A DNA stretch of 64,000 bases from Takashimella koratensis (GCA_003116875.1 BCKT01000012.1:124001-188000), one strand, 5' to 3'. Numbered from the stretch's first letter, positions 35,381 through 48,581 are shown. Translations and numbers: made by a program. The notes: generated by a model not told the origin, from the sequence alone.

Positions 35381-38300
35381 ATGTCCCGCTCGCCCTCTCC
35401 CGCGTCCTCGCTCGACTTTGTTGACTCGTCCGCGTCTTCGGGTGAGGACGACTACGGTCCAGTTCCTTCCCGCCGCCGTCCGCGCGGCGCCGGTGCGGCA
35501 GGTCGCAATGGGGCCCGAAGTGGTGGTGCAGCAGCCCGTGGTCCTCCGCCGCCGGGGAAGATCAACCTCTCGGCGCTGGCGAGAGCTAGAGAAGCCGCAG
35601 TCTCACACCCGGTGGACGGAGCGATCGAGGAAGACGGAGCGGAGGAAGGTGTGGACGAAGCGTTTCTCGATGCACTCGTGGGAAGGAGAGGGATTGATTT
35701 GTCAGGTGAAGAATTGAAACCCGATCATGCGGCTCGGCCGCTGTGGATCGATGAAACTGGTGACATGTATGTTGAGGACTTTCTCCTACCTCACGTTCAA
35801 TATGAGGCAATTAGATGGGTCTTCAGTGTGCATTCAAGCTGACATGTGGAAAGCATCTTGGAGGCCTTTGCTCCGTTGGCTTCCGCGGCGCAAGATTTCC
35901 TCGTCGCCATTGCCGAGCCCAAGTCTCGGTAAGTCTAAACGAAGCCTTAGTTTTCTTGTAACTAATCGCACAAGGCCATCTTTGATGCACGAGTACCGCA
36001 TCACCAAGCCGTCTCTGCATGCGGCCATGTCCGTTGGTCTTGAGACAGACGATATCATCGAAGTTCTCTCCCGTCTCTCTAAAATCCCCCTTCCGCCTCG
36101 CCTCGTCGCTCGGATCCAAGATTGGACCTCGTCGTACGGCAAGATCAAGCTCGTCCTCAAACACAATCGGTACTGGCTGGAATCGAGCGTGCCCGAGTAC
36201 CTCCAGCAACTGCTGAGGGACGACGTGATCAAGACGTGCCGCGTGATCAGGGAGGAAGAGCAGGCGGATATGACTTTTGGGGTCGAGCAGGTTGCAAGGC
36301 CACGAAGGGATTTCTTGATCCCGGGGACAGAAGAGGCAAGGCGTGCGGCAAGAGGGGAGGACGCGCTGGAGAAGGAGAAGGATGATGTGATTGGTGCAGT
36401 CATCGGGATCAACGAAAGTGAGCATAGGCGAAACAGTTTGCATTCGGTTTAGCTGACTGTTGTAGCCGATGAGCTTGATGAAGAGGACGCGGTGCAGTCG
36501 TTTGAGGTTTCAGCAGAGAGAATGGAGGTGAGTCAAACCAGGGCTAAACTTTACTCCATCCTAACCCGTGCCCAGGACGTCCGAAGACGGTGTAAAGACA
36601 TCGATCTCCCAGCACTGGAAGAGTACGATTTCCGCAACGACGCTACCAACCCCAACCTCGATATCCAGCTCAAACCCATGACCGTTATTCGGCCGTATCA
36701 AGAGACATCGCTCTCGAAGATGTTCGGAAACGGTCGTGCCCGATCAGGGATTATCGTCCTCCCTTGCGGTGCGGGAAAGACGTTGGTCGGGATCACTGCG
36801 GCGTGTACGATTCGCAAGAGCACACTGGTGCTTTGTACCTCAGCGTAAGTACGTGGAGACTGAACACGAGCTGATCAGGGTAGTGTGTCGGTCGCGCAGT
36901 GGAAGCAGCAGTTTTTGCAGTTCTCCAATATCAGTGAGAGGCAGATCTGCACGTTCACTCAGGGAGAGAAGGAGATGGTAAGTGGATGTTGTCACCATCG
37001 ACAAACGCTGGAGCTCTCTACTTGATCAATGATGTGCTGATCAAGCGTTCGTCTAGTTCACCGGCCCTGCTGGTATCGTCGTCTCGACTTACTCGATGAT
37101 TGCCAAGACGGGCAAACGCGCCCACGACGCAGAGAAGATGATGCAGTTCCTTCGATCGAGGGAGTGGGGGTTCTTGCTGCTGGACGAGGTACACGTGGTC
37201 CCCGCTGAAATGTTCCGCAAATGTGTCAACGGGTTCAAAGTGCATGCGAAGCTCGGTTTGACTGGTGAGTTGGGGCTCTCTTTGGCTGGAGGCTGGAGAA
37301 GGTGGCATGGTTGATCGGGGCTGATCGGTGTCAGCAACGCTCGTGCGAGAGGACGAAAAGATTGGGGATTTGGGTTACTTGATTGGACCCAAGTTGTACG
37401 AAGCCAACTGGATGGACCTCGCGAAGAACGGGCATATCGCGACTGTCCAAGTAAGTCGAGCTTTGAGCAATCCTACGGTATTCAAGCTAACCACAACTCC
37501 AGTGCGCCGAGGTATGGTGTCCCATGACTCCCGAGTTTTATAGAGAATACCTACGCAACCCGTCTCGCAAACGGATTCTCCTCCACGCTATGAACCCAAA
37601 CAAGATCCAGGCGTGTCAGTTCTTGATTAATTACCACGAGAGTCGAGGGGACAAGATTATCGTTTTCTCAGATAACGTTTACGCTCTCGAGGTGAGTATC
37701 CGTCTGATAGATCTGCCTGTGGCGGTTAGGGTAGTGGTTGGGCTGTTGACTGACGAGCATAGGCGTACGCTATCAAGCTGGGCAAATCATTCATCCACGG
37801 TGCGACACCTGAAGGTGAACGTCTACGGATCTTGTCACGATTCCAGCATGACCCGCAGCTCAACACCATCTTCTTATCAAAAGTGAGTGCACAGGTCTGT
37901 TGAAAGTGAAAACTAATCGTGACAGGTCGGTGATACCTCAATCGACCTTCCCGAAGCGACATGCTTGATTCAAATCTCTTCTCACTTTGGTTCTCGTCGA
38001 CAAGAAGCGCAACGACTGGGTAAGTCTTTCAGCTCTATAACCTGTCCCATTTACCAAGCTCACATCCAACCTCCAGGCCGAATTCTTCGAGCCAAGCGAA
38101 GAAACGACGAGGGTTTCAACGCCTTCTTCTACTCTCTTGTCTCGAAAGACACTCAGGAGATGTACTATTCCTCCAAACGTCAAGGGTTCCTGATCGACCA
38201 AGGGTACGCTTTCAAAGTGATTACCGAGCTGCACGGGATCGACAAGATGGACGGTTTGGTCTTCCCGACGAAAGCTCAACAGATCTCGTTGCTTGAAGAG

Positions 38301-38700
38301 GTGTTGAATACCGGTAACAACGATTGGGAGACGCAGGATCATTATATGAGGTTGAACAATGGGAAACACGTGAAGAAGGCGTCGTCCCAGCCTCAGCCGG
38401 CAGGAACGGGGATGCCGGCAGTTCAACGGTTCACAGCGCCATTGGAACATTTGTCGGGTGGGCAGAACCTCAGTTACCGCGAGCAGAACAAGAACGTCAA
38501 GTGAGTGCGAATAGCGACGACACGATTCTCCGAAGAGAGTCAGAGGACAAGAAGCTGACGATCTACTCAGCAAAGAACTGGCTCGCGAAGACCGAGCGAT
38601 GAAGAAGCAAAAAGTTGGTGGAGGGGCGGGTGGGCAACATTCCATGTTCAGAAAGCGCGCAGCCGAGCTCGAAGCGGCTCGCAAGCGTGCTCAGCATTAG
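35381..38700 (+). CDS. SSL2: TFIIH 3'-5' translocase subunit XPB/Ssl2
   Basis: Thirteen exons (35381-35766, 35854-35928, 35975-36417, 36466-36527, 36576-36844, 36884-36977, 37057-37264, 37335-37450, 37503-37691, 37763-37882, 37926-38019, 38077-38500, 38571-38700) give 869 residues. It is the ATP-driven DNA translocase of TFIIH, used in promoter opening and nucleotide excision repair. Before the helicase core: [17 protein letters not shown] and the damage-recognition-like domain ([20 protein letters not shown]). Walker [11 protein letters not shown] at about 385-394; motif II DEVH at about 486-489; the R-E-D loop in [13 protein letters not shown]; thumb-like region [20 protein letters not shown]; motif [21 protein letters not shown]. 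The first 100 residues are a Ser/Gly/Arg-rich extension, and the end is a basic Ala/Arg/Lys tail. All catalytic motifs are intact. Partner genes of TFIIH are not nearby. Confidence 0.97.
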
Positions 38701-38908
38701 TGCGTATTCGGAAGGAGAAGGTCATGTTGAGAGGAGACGGAGAATGGTAGCTTGGGAGACGAGAGAAGAGTAGACGACAGGTTGTACTCGATGATATAGC
38801 ATAGTGTCCTGTAAACCTCATCATGCGCCATGTACCGCATACGTCCTCCAATCTGCAAACTTACACCTTGTATACCCTCCCATTCATTTGACCTACACTC
38901 GTCCAGAT

Positions 38909-39768
38909 TTAGGGCACACTAACCTCTCCAATATCCTCATTCCACACCTTCTTCCCAACCTCACTCTCGATCCAATCCCCCATCATCTTCGTGATCTCCT
39001 TATCATCGAGGTTAACCACCTCGACCCCGCGGGCGAGTAAAAGGTCTTCACCGCCGAGGAAGTTTGTATTCTCTGCTAAGATGACAAGAGGGATTTTGTA
39101 GAGGAGACAGGTGGCGGAGCACCTAGGCGCGGTGAGCGAAATGGTCGGTATGTGGTTAAGAATCGGCGGGAGGGGGACAAGAGGGGTGCAAAGTCTTTAG
39201 GGTCCGTGTATAGAATGGGGAAGAGAGGGAAACGGAGAGACGAGCAACTTACATTACGCAAGGTGAGAGAGTGGTGAACATTGCACATTCTCTCAGGAGC
39301 CCTTCAGCTACTCGACCCAGATTCTCCAAGCTATGAACCAGGGACAAAAACCTTAGCAAATATTGTACTTTCTCCACTGCAGATTACAGACAGCGGTCTT
39401 TCCCCTCTCAGATGACTGACCAGTCTGTCTCGCCGTGTCGGATGTTCGAGTTCATTTGGACTCGCTGGTTATGACCCTTGGAGAGGACCTCGCCCGTTGG
39501 AATGTGTACCAGTGCGGCGCTGAGTTGGGTTTAGCAATGACAGGATGCATGCCCATGACTTGGACTCCGACATGAACGCATAGGTACTGGTCGGCGCTTG
39601 ACTCACCCGATAGGGATCCCACCCTCCGCCAACGACTTGACCGCCTGCCCATGCGCCCTGTACCATATATCAACTCTTTGTCTCCTCTGATCGCTTCCTG
39701 TCCCATTCCACAGCCGCTACGTACACCTTCATGAACTCTGGATACCTCTCCGGTGTGAGTGGGGCCAT
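38909..39768 (-). CDS. FCY1: Cytosine deaminase
   Basis: Model: exons 39768-39727, 39686-39607, 39519-39421, 39330-39253, 39122-38909; 170 residues (yeast Fcy1 158). It deaminates cytosine to uracil in pyrimidine salvage and also converts 5-fluorocytosine to 5-fluorouracil. Core motifs are clear: AVKSLAEGGIPIGAALVHIP, HGE at 69-71 (zinc ligand His and proton-shuttle Glu), LSPCVMCSATCLLYKIPLVI with the PCxxC zinc cysteines 98 and 101, AENTNFLGGEDLLLARGVEV and the ending IGEVSVP. Exons 3-5 are secure. The first two exons are weak: the model needs a 40-nt intron with a GTGTAC donor, and residues 1-30 do not obviously match the family, so the true start could differ. Confidence 0.82.
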
Positions 39769-40244
39769 ACTGCGTGGGTTATGGGTGATAAGTGGGTAGA
39801 GTCGAGATAAAGTCTGTGTTCAGTTTTCACTTAGCCGAGACGTGTTGATGGTTGCCACGTGGCATCCCGATGCTGTAACTTGAGAAGACATGAACCCGGC
39901 GCGTATCCAGGTCTCTCTTCTCATCCTCCCATCCTCCAATTCTCTCATCCTCTCATCCCACCACCACCCCACCTATCCACCTCTCTCCCCATCACCTTCC
40001 TCCTTCTCACTCTCTTCTCTCAACTCGCGCGAACAAGATTCAAATCGCTGATCGACTCGGCGTGCATTTCTCTCTCTTTCACCTGGTTCACCCGCCTGAC
40101 GCTTTCTTCCGTGTTCGACGACGCACTTCCTCCGGGGTCCATCCCTTCCCTTCCCTTCCCTCCTTCTCGTCCTCAACCCATCGCCTCACCCCTGCACCCT
40201 CTCTATCCGCTTGTATAACCTAGTCCCTCTCTGGCATCAATACC
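39769..40244. promoter_or_regulatory. Divergent promoter, FCY1 / MON2
   Basis: 476 bp. The half facing MON2 is strongly C/T-rich (about 39910-40230). A CACGTG hexamer lies at 39856-39861; as a single six-base match this is weak. Confidence 0.5.
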
Positions 40245-40247
40245 ATG
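40245..40247 (+). other. Start-codon-only coding exon of MON2
   Basis: The ATG is followed by GTAAGC. The 72-nt intron (40248-40319) ends CGCAG and the next codons encode DHNLLVSELQ. The intron length is a multiple of three and stop-free, so retention would add 24 residues. Confidence 0.6.
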
Positions 40248-43200
40248 GTAAGCTCACCACCGCTTGCTCGTACCTCCATCCACCGTCAAGCAAACCCGCA
40301 GTCAGCTAATGTCGCGCAGGACCACAACCTGCTCGTTTCCGAGCTGCAATCGCTCGTCGCCGAGACACGACGGCGCAATCCCGAAGTCAGAGATGTGAGT
40401 ATTCGGAAAACCAAACCAATTGAACTATTGACTTGGGTGTATTGGTTGGCTGATACCTCCACCGCACAGGCCGGCGAGAAGGCGCTCGAGTTGCTCAAGA
40501 CCCCGCAGCCCAAGGACGTGCTAGCCGGTGCGTTACTTTGCCTTTGCATCCCGTTGCACTACCTTGCTACGTCTTTGCCACTTATCCTCGGCCGCAGTCT
40601 CCCTTCGTTCTCCACCGCAGTTCCACATGATTTCACGCAGCATTCGAGACTGATCAAACGTCCCCTTGCCCCTTTAGCCAATTCTGAAACCCTCGTTGCT
40701 CCCATCACTTTAGGGTGCAAGACGAAGAATGCCAAGATTGTCGGGATCAGTATTGCCGCGTTGCAACGGCTTGTCGCTCTGGGCGGGGTTCCTACGGTAT
40801 GTACCGCGGGGTTGGTCTCATTCACTGCGCAGGGGCTTGCGTGAAGAGTGGGAATCCTGTGCTGATGATTCTTGGTAGACAACATTGCCGGAGGTCCTCA
40901 CGACACTCAATCTGGTCGCTGGTCAGGCGGTCGAGATTCAGCTTAAGCTCTTGCAAACGCTCCTCTCGATACTCACCTACTGCAAGGACATCCACAACGA
41001 GCCTCTGGGTAATGTGCGTTGATCACTTTACGTCTCAAGTCTTCACACATCAACGTTTATTTCTGCCCCCTTCCCCCTTCCCCCAATGGACACAGCTGAC
41101 GTGACGTGCTGTTCTCCAGGCACTGCTACTCTGTTTCAAGCTGCAAGACTCGCGTGTATCCGTCGTCTCCTCGACAGCAGCCGCAACTCTCCGCCAAGCT
41201 GTCATGCTCATCTTCGACCGAGTCATCGCAGACACCTCGACGCCGTCTCTACCCCTTACACTCCCCGCGGATCCGGCAGTGGAAGGCGGGAGTAGCTCGG
41301 AGGTGTTGCTCACGCCGATCGCGCTTGACGCGTACAGTATATTGTCCGACCTGTGTCTCTTGACCACGCCTCATGCGGACAAGGATGGAGAGAAGCCGCG
41401 TTTGCTCAAGCTGGGATCGCTGCAACGGACATTTGGTCTCGAACTGATTGAAAGTATTCTCAGTGGCTACGAGAGTGTAGTCAAGAGCGTGAGTAAAGCG
41501 TTGTGGACTATTGTCGGATCCATTTAGAGGCTCAGCGCTAACACTTCACACTAGCATCCAGAACTTTTGTACCTCCTTCGCCACTCGCTCGACCCGTTGC
41601 TGGCCCGCCTTCAAAGCGAGAAACCGTCGTTCCCCGTCTCCCTCCGGGTCTGCCGGATTATCTTCGTCCTCATCCGCTCTTACTCTGACCACCTGCCCCA
41701 TCAAGTCGAGACGTACCTCGGATCGTTGATCCGTATCGCCAGTGAAGAGGTTGACGAGAAGACGGCGTGGATGCGGGTTCTCGTGCTTGAGGTGTTGAGA
41801 GGGTGAGTTGGGCGCGAAGTTGGCTTGAGCCATGTTGACGGTGAGCAGTATATGTGGCGACCCTGCGCTGCTCGAAACAATCTACGTGCAATACGGTCAA
41901 CCGAATGGGCCTCAAATATTCTCCAAACTGGTGTTCGCTCTCAGTCGACTGGTGAATGAAAAACCAGCTCTGCTAGGTATTGGATCTCAAATGCACGGGC
42001 TGGGGGTACCCAACGAGGCAAATCCAAGTGCTGGATACCTCGATATGGGGATTGACATGGTCACATCTGCAGCGAGTGTCGGGGTGTCGACAGTGTCCGC
42101 GATGATGGGATCAGGAGGCGGTGGTCTCGGTCCAAAATCCGTCATGAAACAAAGACTGTGAGTGGTGTCGACCGTACTATCAACGATGGAGCTGATCTGA
42201 TTTCATGTAGGATCGAGCAACACGACAAGGCCGAAGCGCCCATCGTACCTGACACCTACATCTACCTGCTTTCGTTGCAGTCTCTCATCGCGTTGGCCGA
42301 GGGTATGTACGCCAATGCTACCTCTGCGGAACCGACGGAACATATTCACGCGATGGCCGAAGCAGCGTGGCCCGCACTCCTCGCTGCGCTGTCTTACTGC
42401 GTTGGCACCGACCTGTCCGACTCGATCTTTGCCGAGGTGCTCGGCGCATTACAAGACTTCACCGTCGCCTGCGGTGCCCTTGGCCTCGCAACGCCTCGTG
42501 ATGCCTTTCTCAATACGCTCGGCAAATACGCCGTCCCTCCACCAGTGGTATCGGCGATGCAGACCTACCTCGACAACCCGGGTCGAAGCAACAGCGTGAT
42601 TGGTAGCGATACACTGGGCTTCTCTGCGGCTCTGGGAGTTGGCGCTTCGGGACCGCCAAGCCTGTCGGAGCGCAACTTGGCATGCCTGAAGAGTCTCGTC
42701 ACTGTCTCGCAGACACTCGCTGGCAGCCTAGGTCCAGCATGGCACGATGTTCTTGAAACGCTCCAAAACGCAAACTACCTCCTCGTCAAACGCCCTCCTC
42801 AAGCACGGCGACCTACAATGCCCTCGCCTCAAATTCCTCAGGGGTCTCGATCATCTGGCGAGTTCTTACAGCGACCCGACTTGTTTCACGACCTTGACTC
42901 GGATGCGATCCAGACAGCGATCTTGGCGCTGTTTGATCGGTCTCGCGAGTTGGATGATGCCGCGTTCACGACGTTTGTGACGGCGCTGTGTCGGTTGAGC
43001 TCGGAAATGATCGGCCTCGATTCGATCGTGGTGGATTTGACGGAAGGAAATACGCCAACGTCACCGACATTCCCATTGTCACCTCCCACCGACCCAGGGC
43101 GCAGACGGACGAGTGGATTGAACGTTTCACACAATATCAGATCCAGTGAAAGGTCGTTTGGGCTATCAAAGCTGCGCACGGTCGCTACGCTCAACCTCCC

Positions 43201-46200
43201 GCGGATGGTTGCCAGCGATCCGGCGGTCGGATGGGACGTGGTCACACAACACCTCCTAGCGGTTACACGACACATCACGGCTGCCTCAACGATCCGGCTA
43301 CAGGCGTCGGAGACTCTCGCTGAGCTGTTGCTCTCGTCCATGCGGATAGGGAAGGAGACTCGGGTGCAACACCAGGTGTTTGACGTCCTCGTTCGCCAGG
43401 TCGATGTGTATCCAATTAGCAGCACCATCACGACCGACTACGATGTCCGGTCGTCAGGATACTCGACACTCAACCAGATTCTCGAGTCGTCTGGCCACTC
43501 GCTGGAAGTAGGTTGGACGACGATCTTTGGGATGCTCAATAATGTCTGCCGCCCGCCAGCTGGCTCCAGCGGTGTGAGCGGATCAGGACCCGGTAACAGC
43601 AAGCAAGCGAGCGACATGTCTCTGTCCCTCTCCGCAGACCCACATCGACAGACAAACAAGGGCGACGCCAACTTGGTCCGTATCGCCTTTCCTTCGCTCA
43701 CTCTTATCTGTACCGACTTCCTCTCCTCGCTAGATGACGACAGTATGCGGCAGTGTATCGCGTGCCTGGGTTGTTTTGGGCGACAGAAGGAGGACGTGAA
43801 CATTACCCTCGCTGCGATTGGGCTACTTTGGACCGTCTCGGACGCGGTCCAGGGCGATCGGAAAGAACTGTGGCTGTACCTCTTGACCGAGTTGCTCGAG
43901 CTGGGCCGTGATTCTCGGTTGGAGGTTCGAAGCAGCGCGATGCAGACGCTGTTCCGCTGTATCGAGCTATACGGATCCAACCTCTCCCCTACGCTATGGG
44001 AGGACGTGTTCTGGAAAGTAATCTTCCCCCTGCTCGAGCGAGTACCAGGCGACGAATCCCAGGTACTCGCGCTCACTTCGGTCGGCACAATCTTTGGCGC
44101 TTTCTTGCCCGGGATCAGCGAGTTGCCGTCCTTCTCAAGCATATACCAGCACTTGCTGGATCGGTTCAAACGGTCGTTCATCTCTGAACCTCGACACTGC
44201 TGTACCGCCGCTCTCAAGGCGCTTGAGCGTGTCTTGATTGCTATCGGGACACACCGCCAACTCGCGCTAGAACCACTCATCGAGGCTGCGTGGCTGTCTA
44301 TTCGAGAGATGTCCGCCGCACTATCATCCACCTCCACCCCTTCTGTCACTCCCGCCCCGACATCCTCATCCGCTTCCTCCGACCGTACCGAGGCATACAC
44401 GCAAGAGAACCTGATCGCTCTGGTTCGCGATATGGGTCTCCTCCATGCCCACGTCGCATGGACGGACGATTCCCTTTCCCAATTCTCTGCCATCCTACGC
44501 ACTGTGATGGCCTACTCCCGATCGCCCGAGTACCGGCCCGACGTAGACGTCATGTCCCCTCTACAACAAGCGATCGCGGAACTCGTCGCGTCCTCGACTC
44601 ACCTTGGGACAGAGCTAGTCCTTGCGGATATGGCGGAATTCGCATCGCTAGCGTACGCAGGGGAAGTGAACCCCTCAGGGAAACTGACATACGTCGCACT
44701 GTCAAAGTTTTGCATGCCCAAGATTGTGGATGTGCTGGAACGTGCGTCGGCAGAGGCGTACGAGAACGGCACGATTGAGAATGTTATTGGCGTGAGTGGA
44801 GTGGAGTGGTGTCTCTCATCGTTCCACCTCATGATATCGACCGGCCTGTCTACCCACCCACCAGCCCTCCGTCTTCTCCCTCCGACCTTGATCCTCCTCT
44901 CCCGTCTTTCTCCCTCGGATGGAGACCATGAGACTGAGACTGACCACTGTACAGGCATACACACTCCCGATCAAACTCAAATACGACTGCCCCGCGCCGA
45001 GCAAGTACGGTACGGACCCACCACTCTGGAAGACGGCAATGATGACTTTTTCACGCGCGTTGGATATGATCATGGCTGCGTTGGACGTGCACAAGCCCTC
45101 GGCCGAGAGGTTTGATGGGATCTGGGCTCAGGTCATGGAAGCCTTTGGTGGGATTCTCCTCGCTGATAAGTGAGTCTCGTCGTGTACCGTTCATATTCAT
45201 AAGTCTCATGATTCTGTTCCGAAGTGTTGTGCTGAACATCTGCTACTTCCCGTGCTCAGCTCGAGCGCAGGCGAGGCGAGCGACGAAGACGAACTCTTTA
45301 TCCATCCAATCCTCGAGCGCGTTAAACACGCCATTGTTCCTCGGTTATCCGACACTCGAGTACCTTCTCGCGTTGTCGAGCAGTACGCCGCTGTTCTACG
45401 TAAAGCCAGTACATTACACCACCACGATGTCCGTGCCGTTGGTGGTACGACAGCGCCTGCTGTCGCCGAGGCGCAGGAAGCGACGAGGTACTGGGCGTTT
45501 GATCTGCTCATTTCGTCAGCAGCGTCGGTATCGGGTGCTTTGCCTGTGCCGTATTCAGGGCTAGAGGAAGCAGGGAGGGGTAAAGACCAGGGAAATGAGG
45601 AAGAAGAGGGAGGTGTGGAAGATGGCAGAAGAAGAGTGGCGAGGTTGACCAGTGGAGCCGTCGTGGAGAGGTTTGAAGTGGCATTGAAACAGTTTGTAAA
45701 TGATTCCAAGCTCAGAGGGCAGATGCCGTTCTCAAGGTGAGTAAGGGGACAAGAAGGCAGACATGCGGGATTAGAAGAAAAAGAGAAAAAATAGTAACTT
45801 TTAATTCGTTTGGACTCGGTTTTAACAGGGTGAGAGAAGAGGAACTGCTCTATGTCCTTCGTCACTTGGCGACGATCCAGTTTTGGCCGAATTCACTGGG
45901 GGAAATTGACAACGGTGAGTCCTACTCCCTTCTTTATTCTCATTTCATAATCCCATCTTTCACTCATCCATCCGCCCAGCTCTCTTTTGTCCCCTTCGTT
46001 CTGCCTTTTGCTAACTCTGGACTCCCTTTCTCAGGCTCGCAAACTCTCACGGCGGCATACACAACTTCCTCTCGTCCCCACTTGTTCAAGTTCTACACAC
46101 TTTTGCTGGACCTGACCCTTTCGAGAGGGGCGTTACCGTCCATGTGGATATTCCCTTCCGAGCATGCGAGGTTGTTTGGGCTCGTCGCGTCGCCTCTTAG

Positions 46201-46384
46201 CGGTGGCGGCGGGGGGACGGGGGTGGTTGTTAATGGGCAGGCGGAGGGAATGAAGGGTGACATCCAAGAGGTAGATGGAGTGGAGGAAATGGACGCAGGA
46301 GACGGGACGGATTTGATAGAGGTCAACGCAAGGGATATTGCCAGGCGTTGTCTGGAGCTCGTCGGTGTTGAGCTGGGCCTGTGA
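40245..46384 (+). CDS. MON2: MON2, trans-Golgi/endosome trafficking protein
   Basis: Thirteen exons (40245-40247, 40320-40394, 40470-40527, 40678-40796, 40879-41013, 41120-41488, 41555-41802, 41849-42157, 42211-44791, 44955-45169, 45260-45736, 45829-45914, 46035-46384) give 1,674 residues; yeast Mon2 has 1,636. Mon2 is a large HEAT-repeat relative of Sec7 Arf-GEFs without the GEF domain; with Dop1 and Neo1 it works in endosome-Golgi transport. Family blocks: ELQSLVAETRRRNPEVRDAG, GCKTKNAKIVGISIAALQRL, LKLLQTLLSILTY, AAATLRQAVMLIFDRV, later LRFSALTNLNQ-like DYDVRSSGYSTLNQILE, SLTLICTDFLSSL, VRSSAMQTLFRCIELYGSNL, and the C-terminal VRFALPIKMKYDCP-like AYTLPIKLKYDCPAPSKYG. Coding exon 1 is just the ATG. 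Exon 4 could instead begin at 40621, adding 19 in-frame codons; the later acceptor fits the family better. Confidence 0.93.
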
Positions 46385-46924
46385 AGGAGGTGATGGAGCG
46401 TACCTGGTCCATCAGCGAAACAGGACACCTGTACCTATCGGTTGGATTTGAACCAGACCATTGTGTCACTGAGTCGGAGCACATGGAGACGTCTGTGGAT
46501 CCTTTGGTGTCTGATAAACGTTGGTATCTCAACATGCCTCTTACTTTTATATACATTGCAGTAGACTATCTTTTTGGGTCCATTTTCTCTCGTTCTATTT
46601 CATCTTTGCGCGTTCTCACTTTCGGTCTTTGTTTGCTTGAGTAACGTCGTTTGGAATCTGTGGAATTGTACTATCTATACATCCTGTGTATTTGTGAAGC
46701 TATGGCGTGCTGGATCTTTTGCACCGGGGAAACGAAAGGGGACATTGATTGAGAATGTCAAAGGACAGTGCATAATGGTACATCTAAACTCCATCTCGTG
46801 CTCCATCAACCATAGACTCTGATCGTGCTCCAGGGTATCGAAAGCCTCAGAAGAAGCCTTTCAATCTTCTCTCCCTCCTCTTCTGACTGATCTAGGATTT
46901 GGATTTGATACAGTACATGCTATG
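46385..46924. other. Convergent intergenic region
   Basis: MON2 and bZIP 3' flanks, T-rich on the + strand. No other features seen. Confidence 0.5.
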
Positions 46925-48581
46925 TCAATTCTGATTGATCCCGTATTTCAACTGGACCATCTCCTGCAACGTCACGTCACAAGCGCGCAAACGAGGAGCC
47001 AAGGATCAGCGCTGTCTTTGATTTTTTCTTTGTTGTCGTTTTCGGTTCCCTTTCCACAATGCCATACACACACACGCGCACACACCACATTCACTCACCT
47101 TGAGCAAAACATTCTCTTTCCTCAAATCATCAACCTCACGTTCGAGCCCACTATGCTGATCTTCCAGCTCCTTGATACTTCTTTGCACAGTCTCGACATG
47201 TTGTTTCTTCTTCGCTCTAAACCTTGCCGCTGTATATGGTTGAAATTTAACGCTGATTAGATTGCTGTCCTCGAGCAAGCAGAAAGCAGGAAGCAGAAAG
47301 CAGAAAGGAGAAAGGAGAAAGGAGAAAGCAGAGACCGAGGCCAGAATCGGAAAGGAAGGGGTGAAGGGGCGCGCACTTACAAGCTTGAGTGTTCCGAACT
47401 CGCTTCTCTTCGACATCCTCAACGTTGGCAGGGGTAGGTGGGGTAGTGTTGGATGGAGAAGATTCGTGGCTTTGTCGAGAGGTACTCGGTTGGTCTGGGT
47501 CCAGTTCGAGTGTGTCTGGCCATTGTGTCGATGCTGTAAAAGTCAGTCAAGATTTATTCGTTTATACGAATCCACGAAGACCCATATCCCCCCATTAATT
47601 CCTCCCCTCCCCTACGTTTTCCTTCTCTTTCTATCTCTTCCATTCCTTTTCGGGGTTTCTTTCCAAATATCATTCCAGATTTACGGGTAGCACACGATCC
47701 AACTCACAAGTGGCACTGCTAGTGGACGACGACCTGGCGCCTATCCCATGAACGAGTCTTGGCCGACTATTCCTTGCATTCGCCTCAGCGGCCGCCAACG
47801 TCGAAGCCGATCCCTGTCCTGATTCACTCTGCCGTGATATTCCGCCCGTCGATTGCCTGGAAGGCAACGGTGGTGGGTGTCCCCATGTCCTCGGGTCCAT
47901 GGTCGCCGACAACGGTTCTGTATCTGAAACGTGGTTGGCGAGCGCGTACAGCCTATTCGCGTCGGAATTCGCCGACGTAGCGGAAGTCGGAGTAGTCGAA
48001 GCGAGTGTCAACGAGTGGTCGAGTGATCCGTGCCTCGCCAGCGTCAAGGAAGGGGAAGGATGGGCAGAGTTGTTCCCTCTACCGGTGGCACCCAAGTCAG
48101 GACGGTAGTACTGGCTGAATTGAGCGAAGAACTCTTCGTCCGTCAAGTTGTGTCGCCCTTGGGGGTGATCAGAACTACCGCTCGGTCCAACGAGGCCACT
48201 GGGACCGGGAACGACGGGGGAAGGGAGGGCGGAAGATTGGGAAGAGGAGGATTGAGAGGCGGGCGTGTGGTGTAGAAATTGAGAGAGGTGGTGTGGTCCA
48301 GGTACGAAGTGTGGTGGCGGATCGTCTCTAGAGTCGGCAGGGAGGACGGCCCAGTGTGGGACGTGTCTGGTTTGCCCTTGGTCCTGGGGTTGGGATTGGG
48401 CGAGGGCTTGGGCCAAGGTAGGTGCGTGGTGCGTGTGGGATTGGTGGTGGGCAGGAGCGCCTGGTTGATGAGACTGAGGCGATTGATCGGTGCTAGGTCC
48501 AGCGGGCGGTGCTGCGCCAGCTCCCGGGTGGTTATCTTCAAGGGCGGTGAAGACTGCTTGCCAGTCAATATCCCCTTCCAT
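46925..48581 (-). CDS. bZIP transcription factor with C-terminal zipper
   Basis: Four exons (48581-47708, 47533-47381, 47229-47099, 46963-46925) give 398 residues. The bZIP is at the very C-terminus: basic region EEKRVRNTQASARFRAKKKQ with the N-x7-R signature, then the zipper IKELEDQHSGLEREVDDLRK ENVLLKEMVQLK, with leucines every seven residues for about four heptads. The RNT-x-ASARFRxKKK core resembles the fungal Met4/Cys-3/ATF4-like branch more than the yAP-1 branch, so a role in sulfur or nutrient control is possible but not shown. The rest is Gln/His/Pro/Ser-rich, fitting an activation domain; around residues 155-170 NLTDEEFFAQFSQYY is a short acidic/aromatic segment. An intron splits the basic region between QA and SARF. 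The last exon encodes only 12 residues. Confidence 0.88.
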
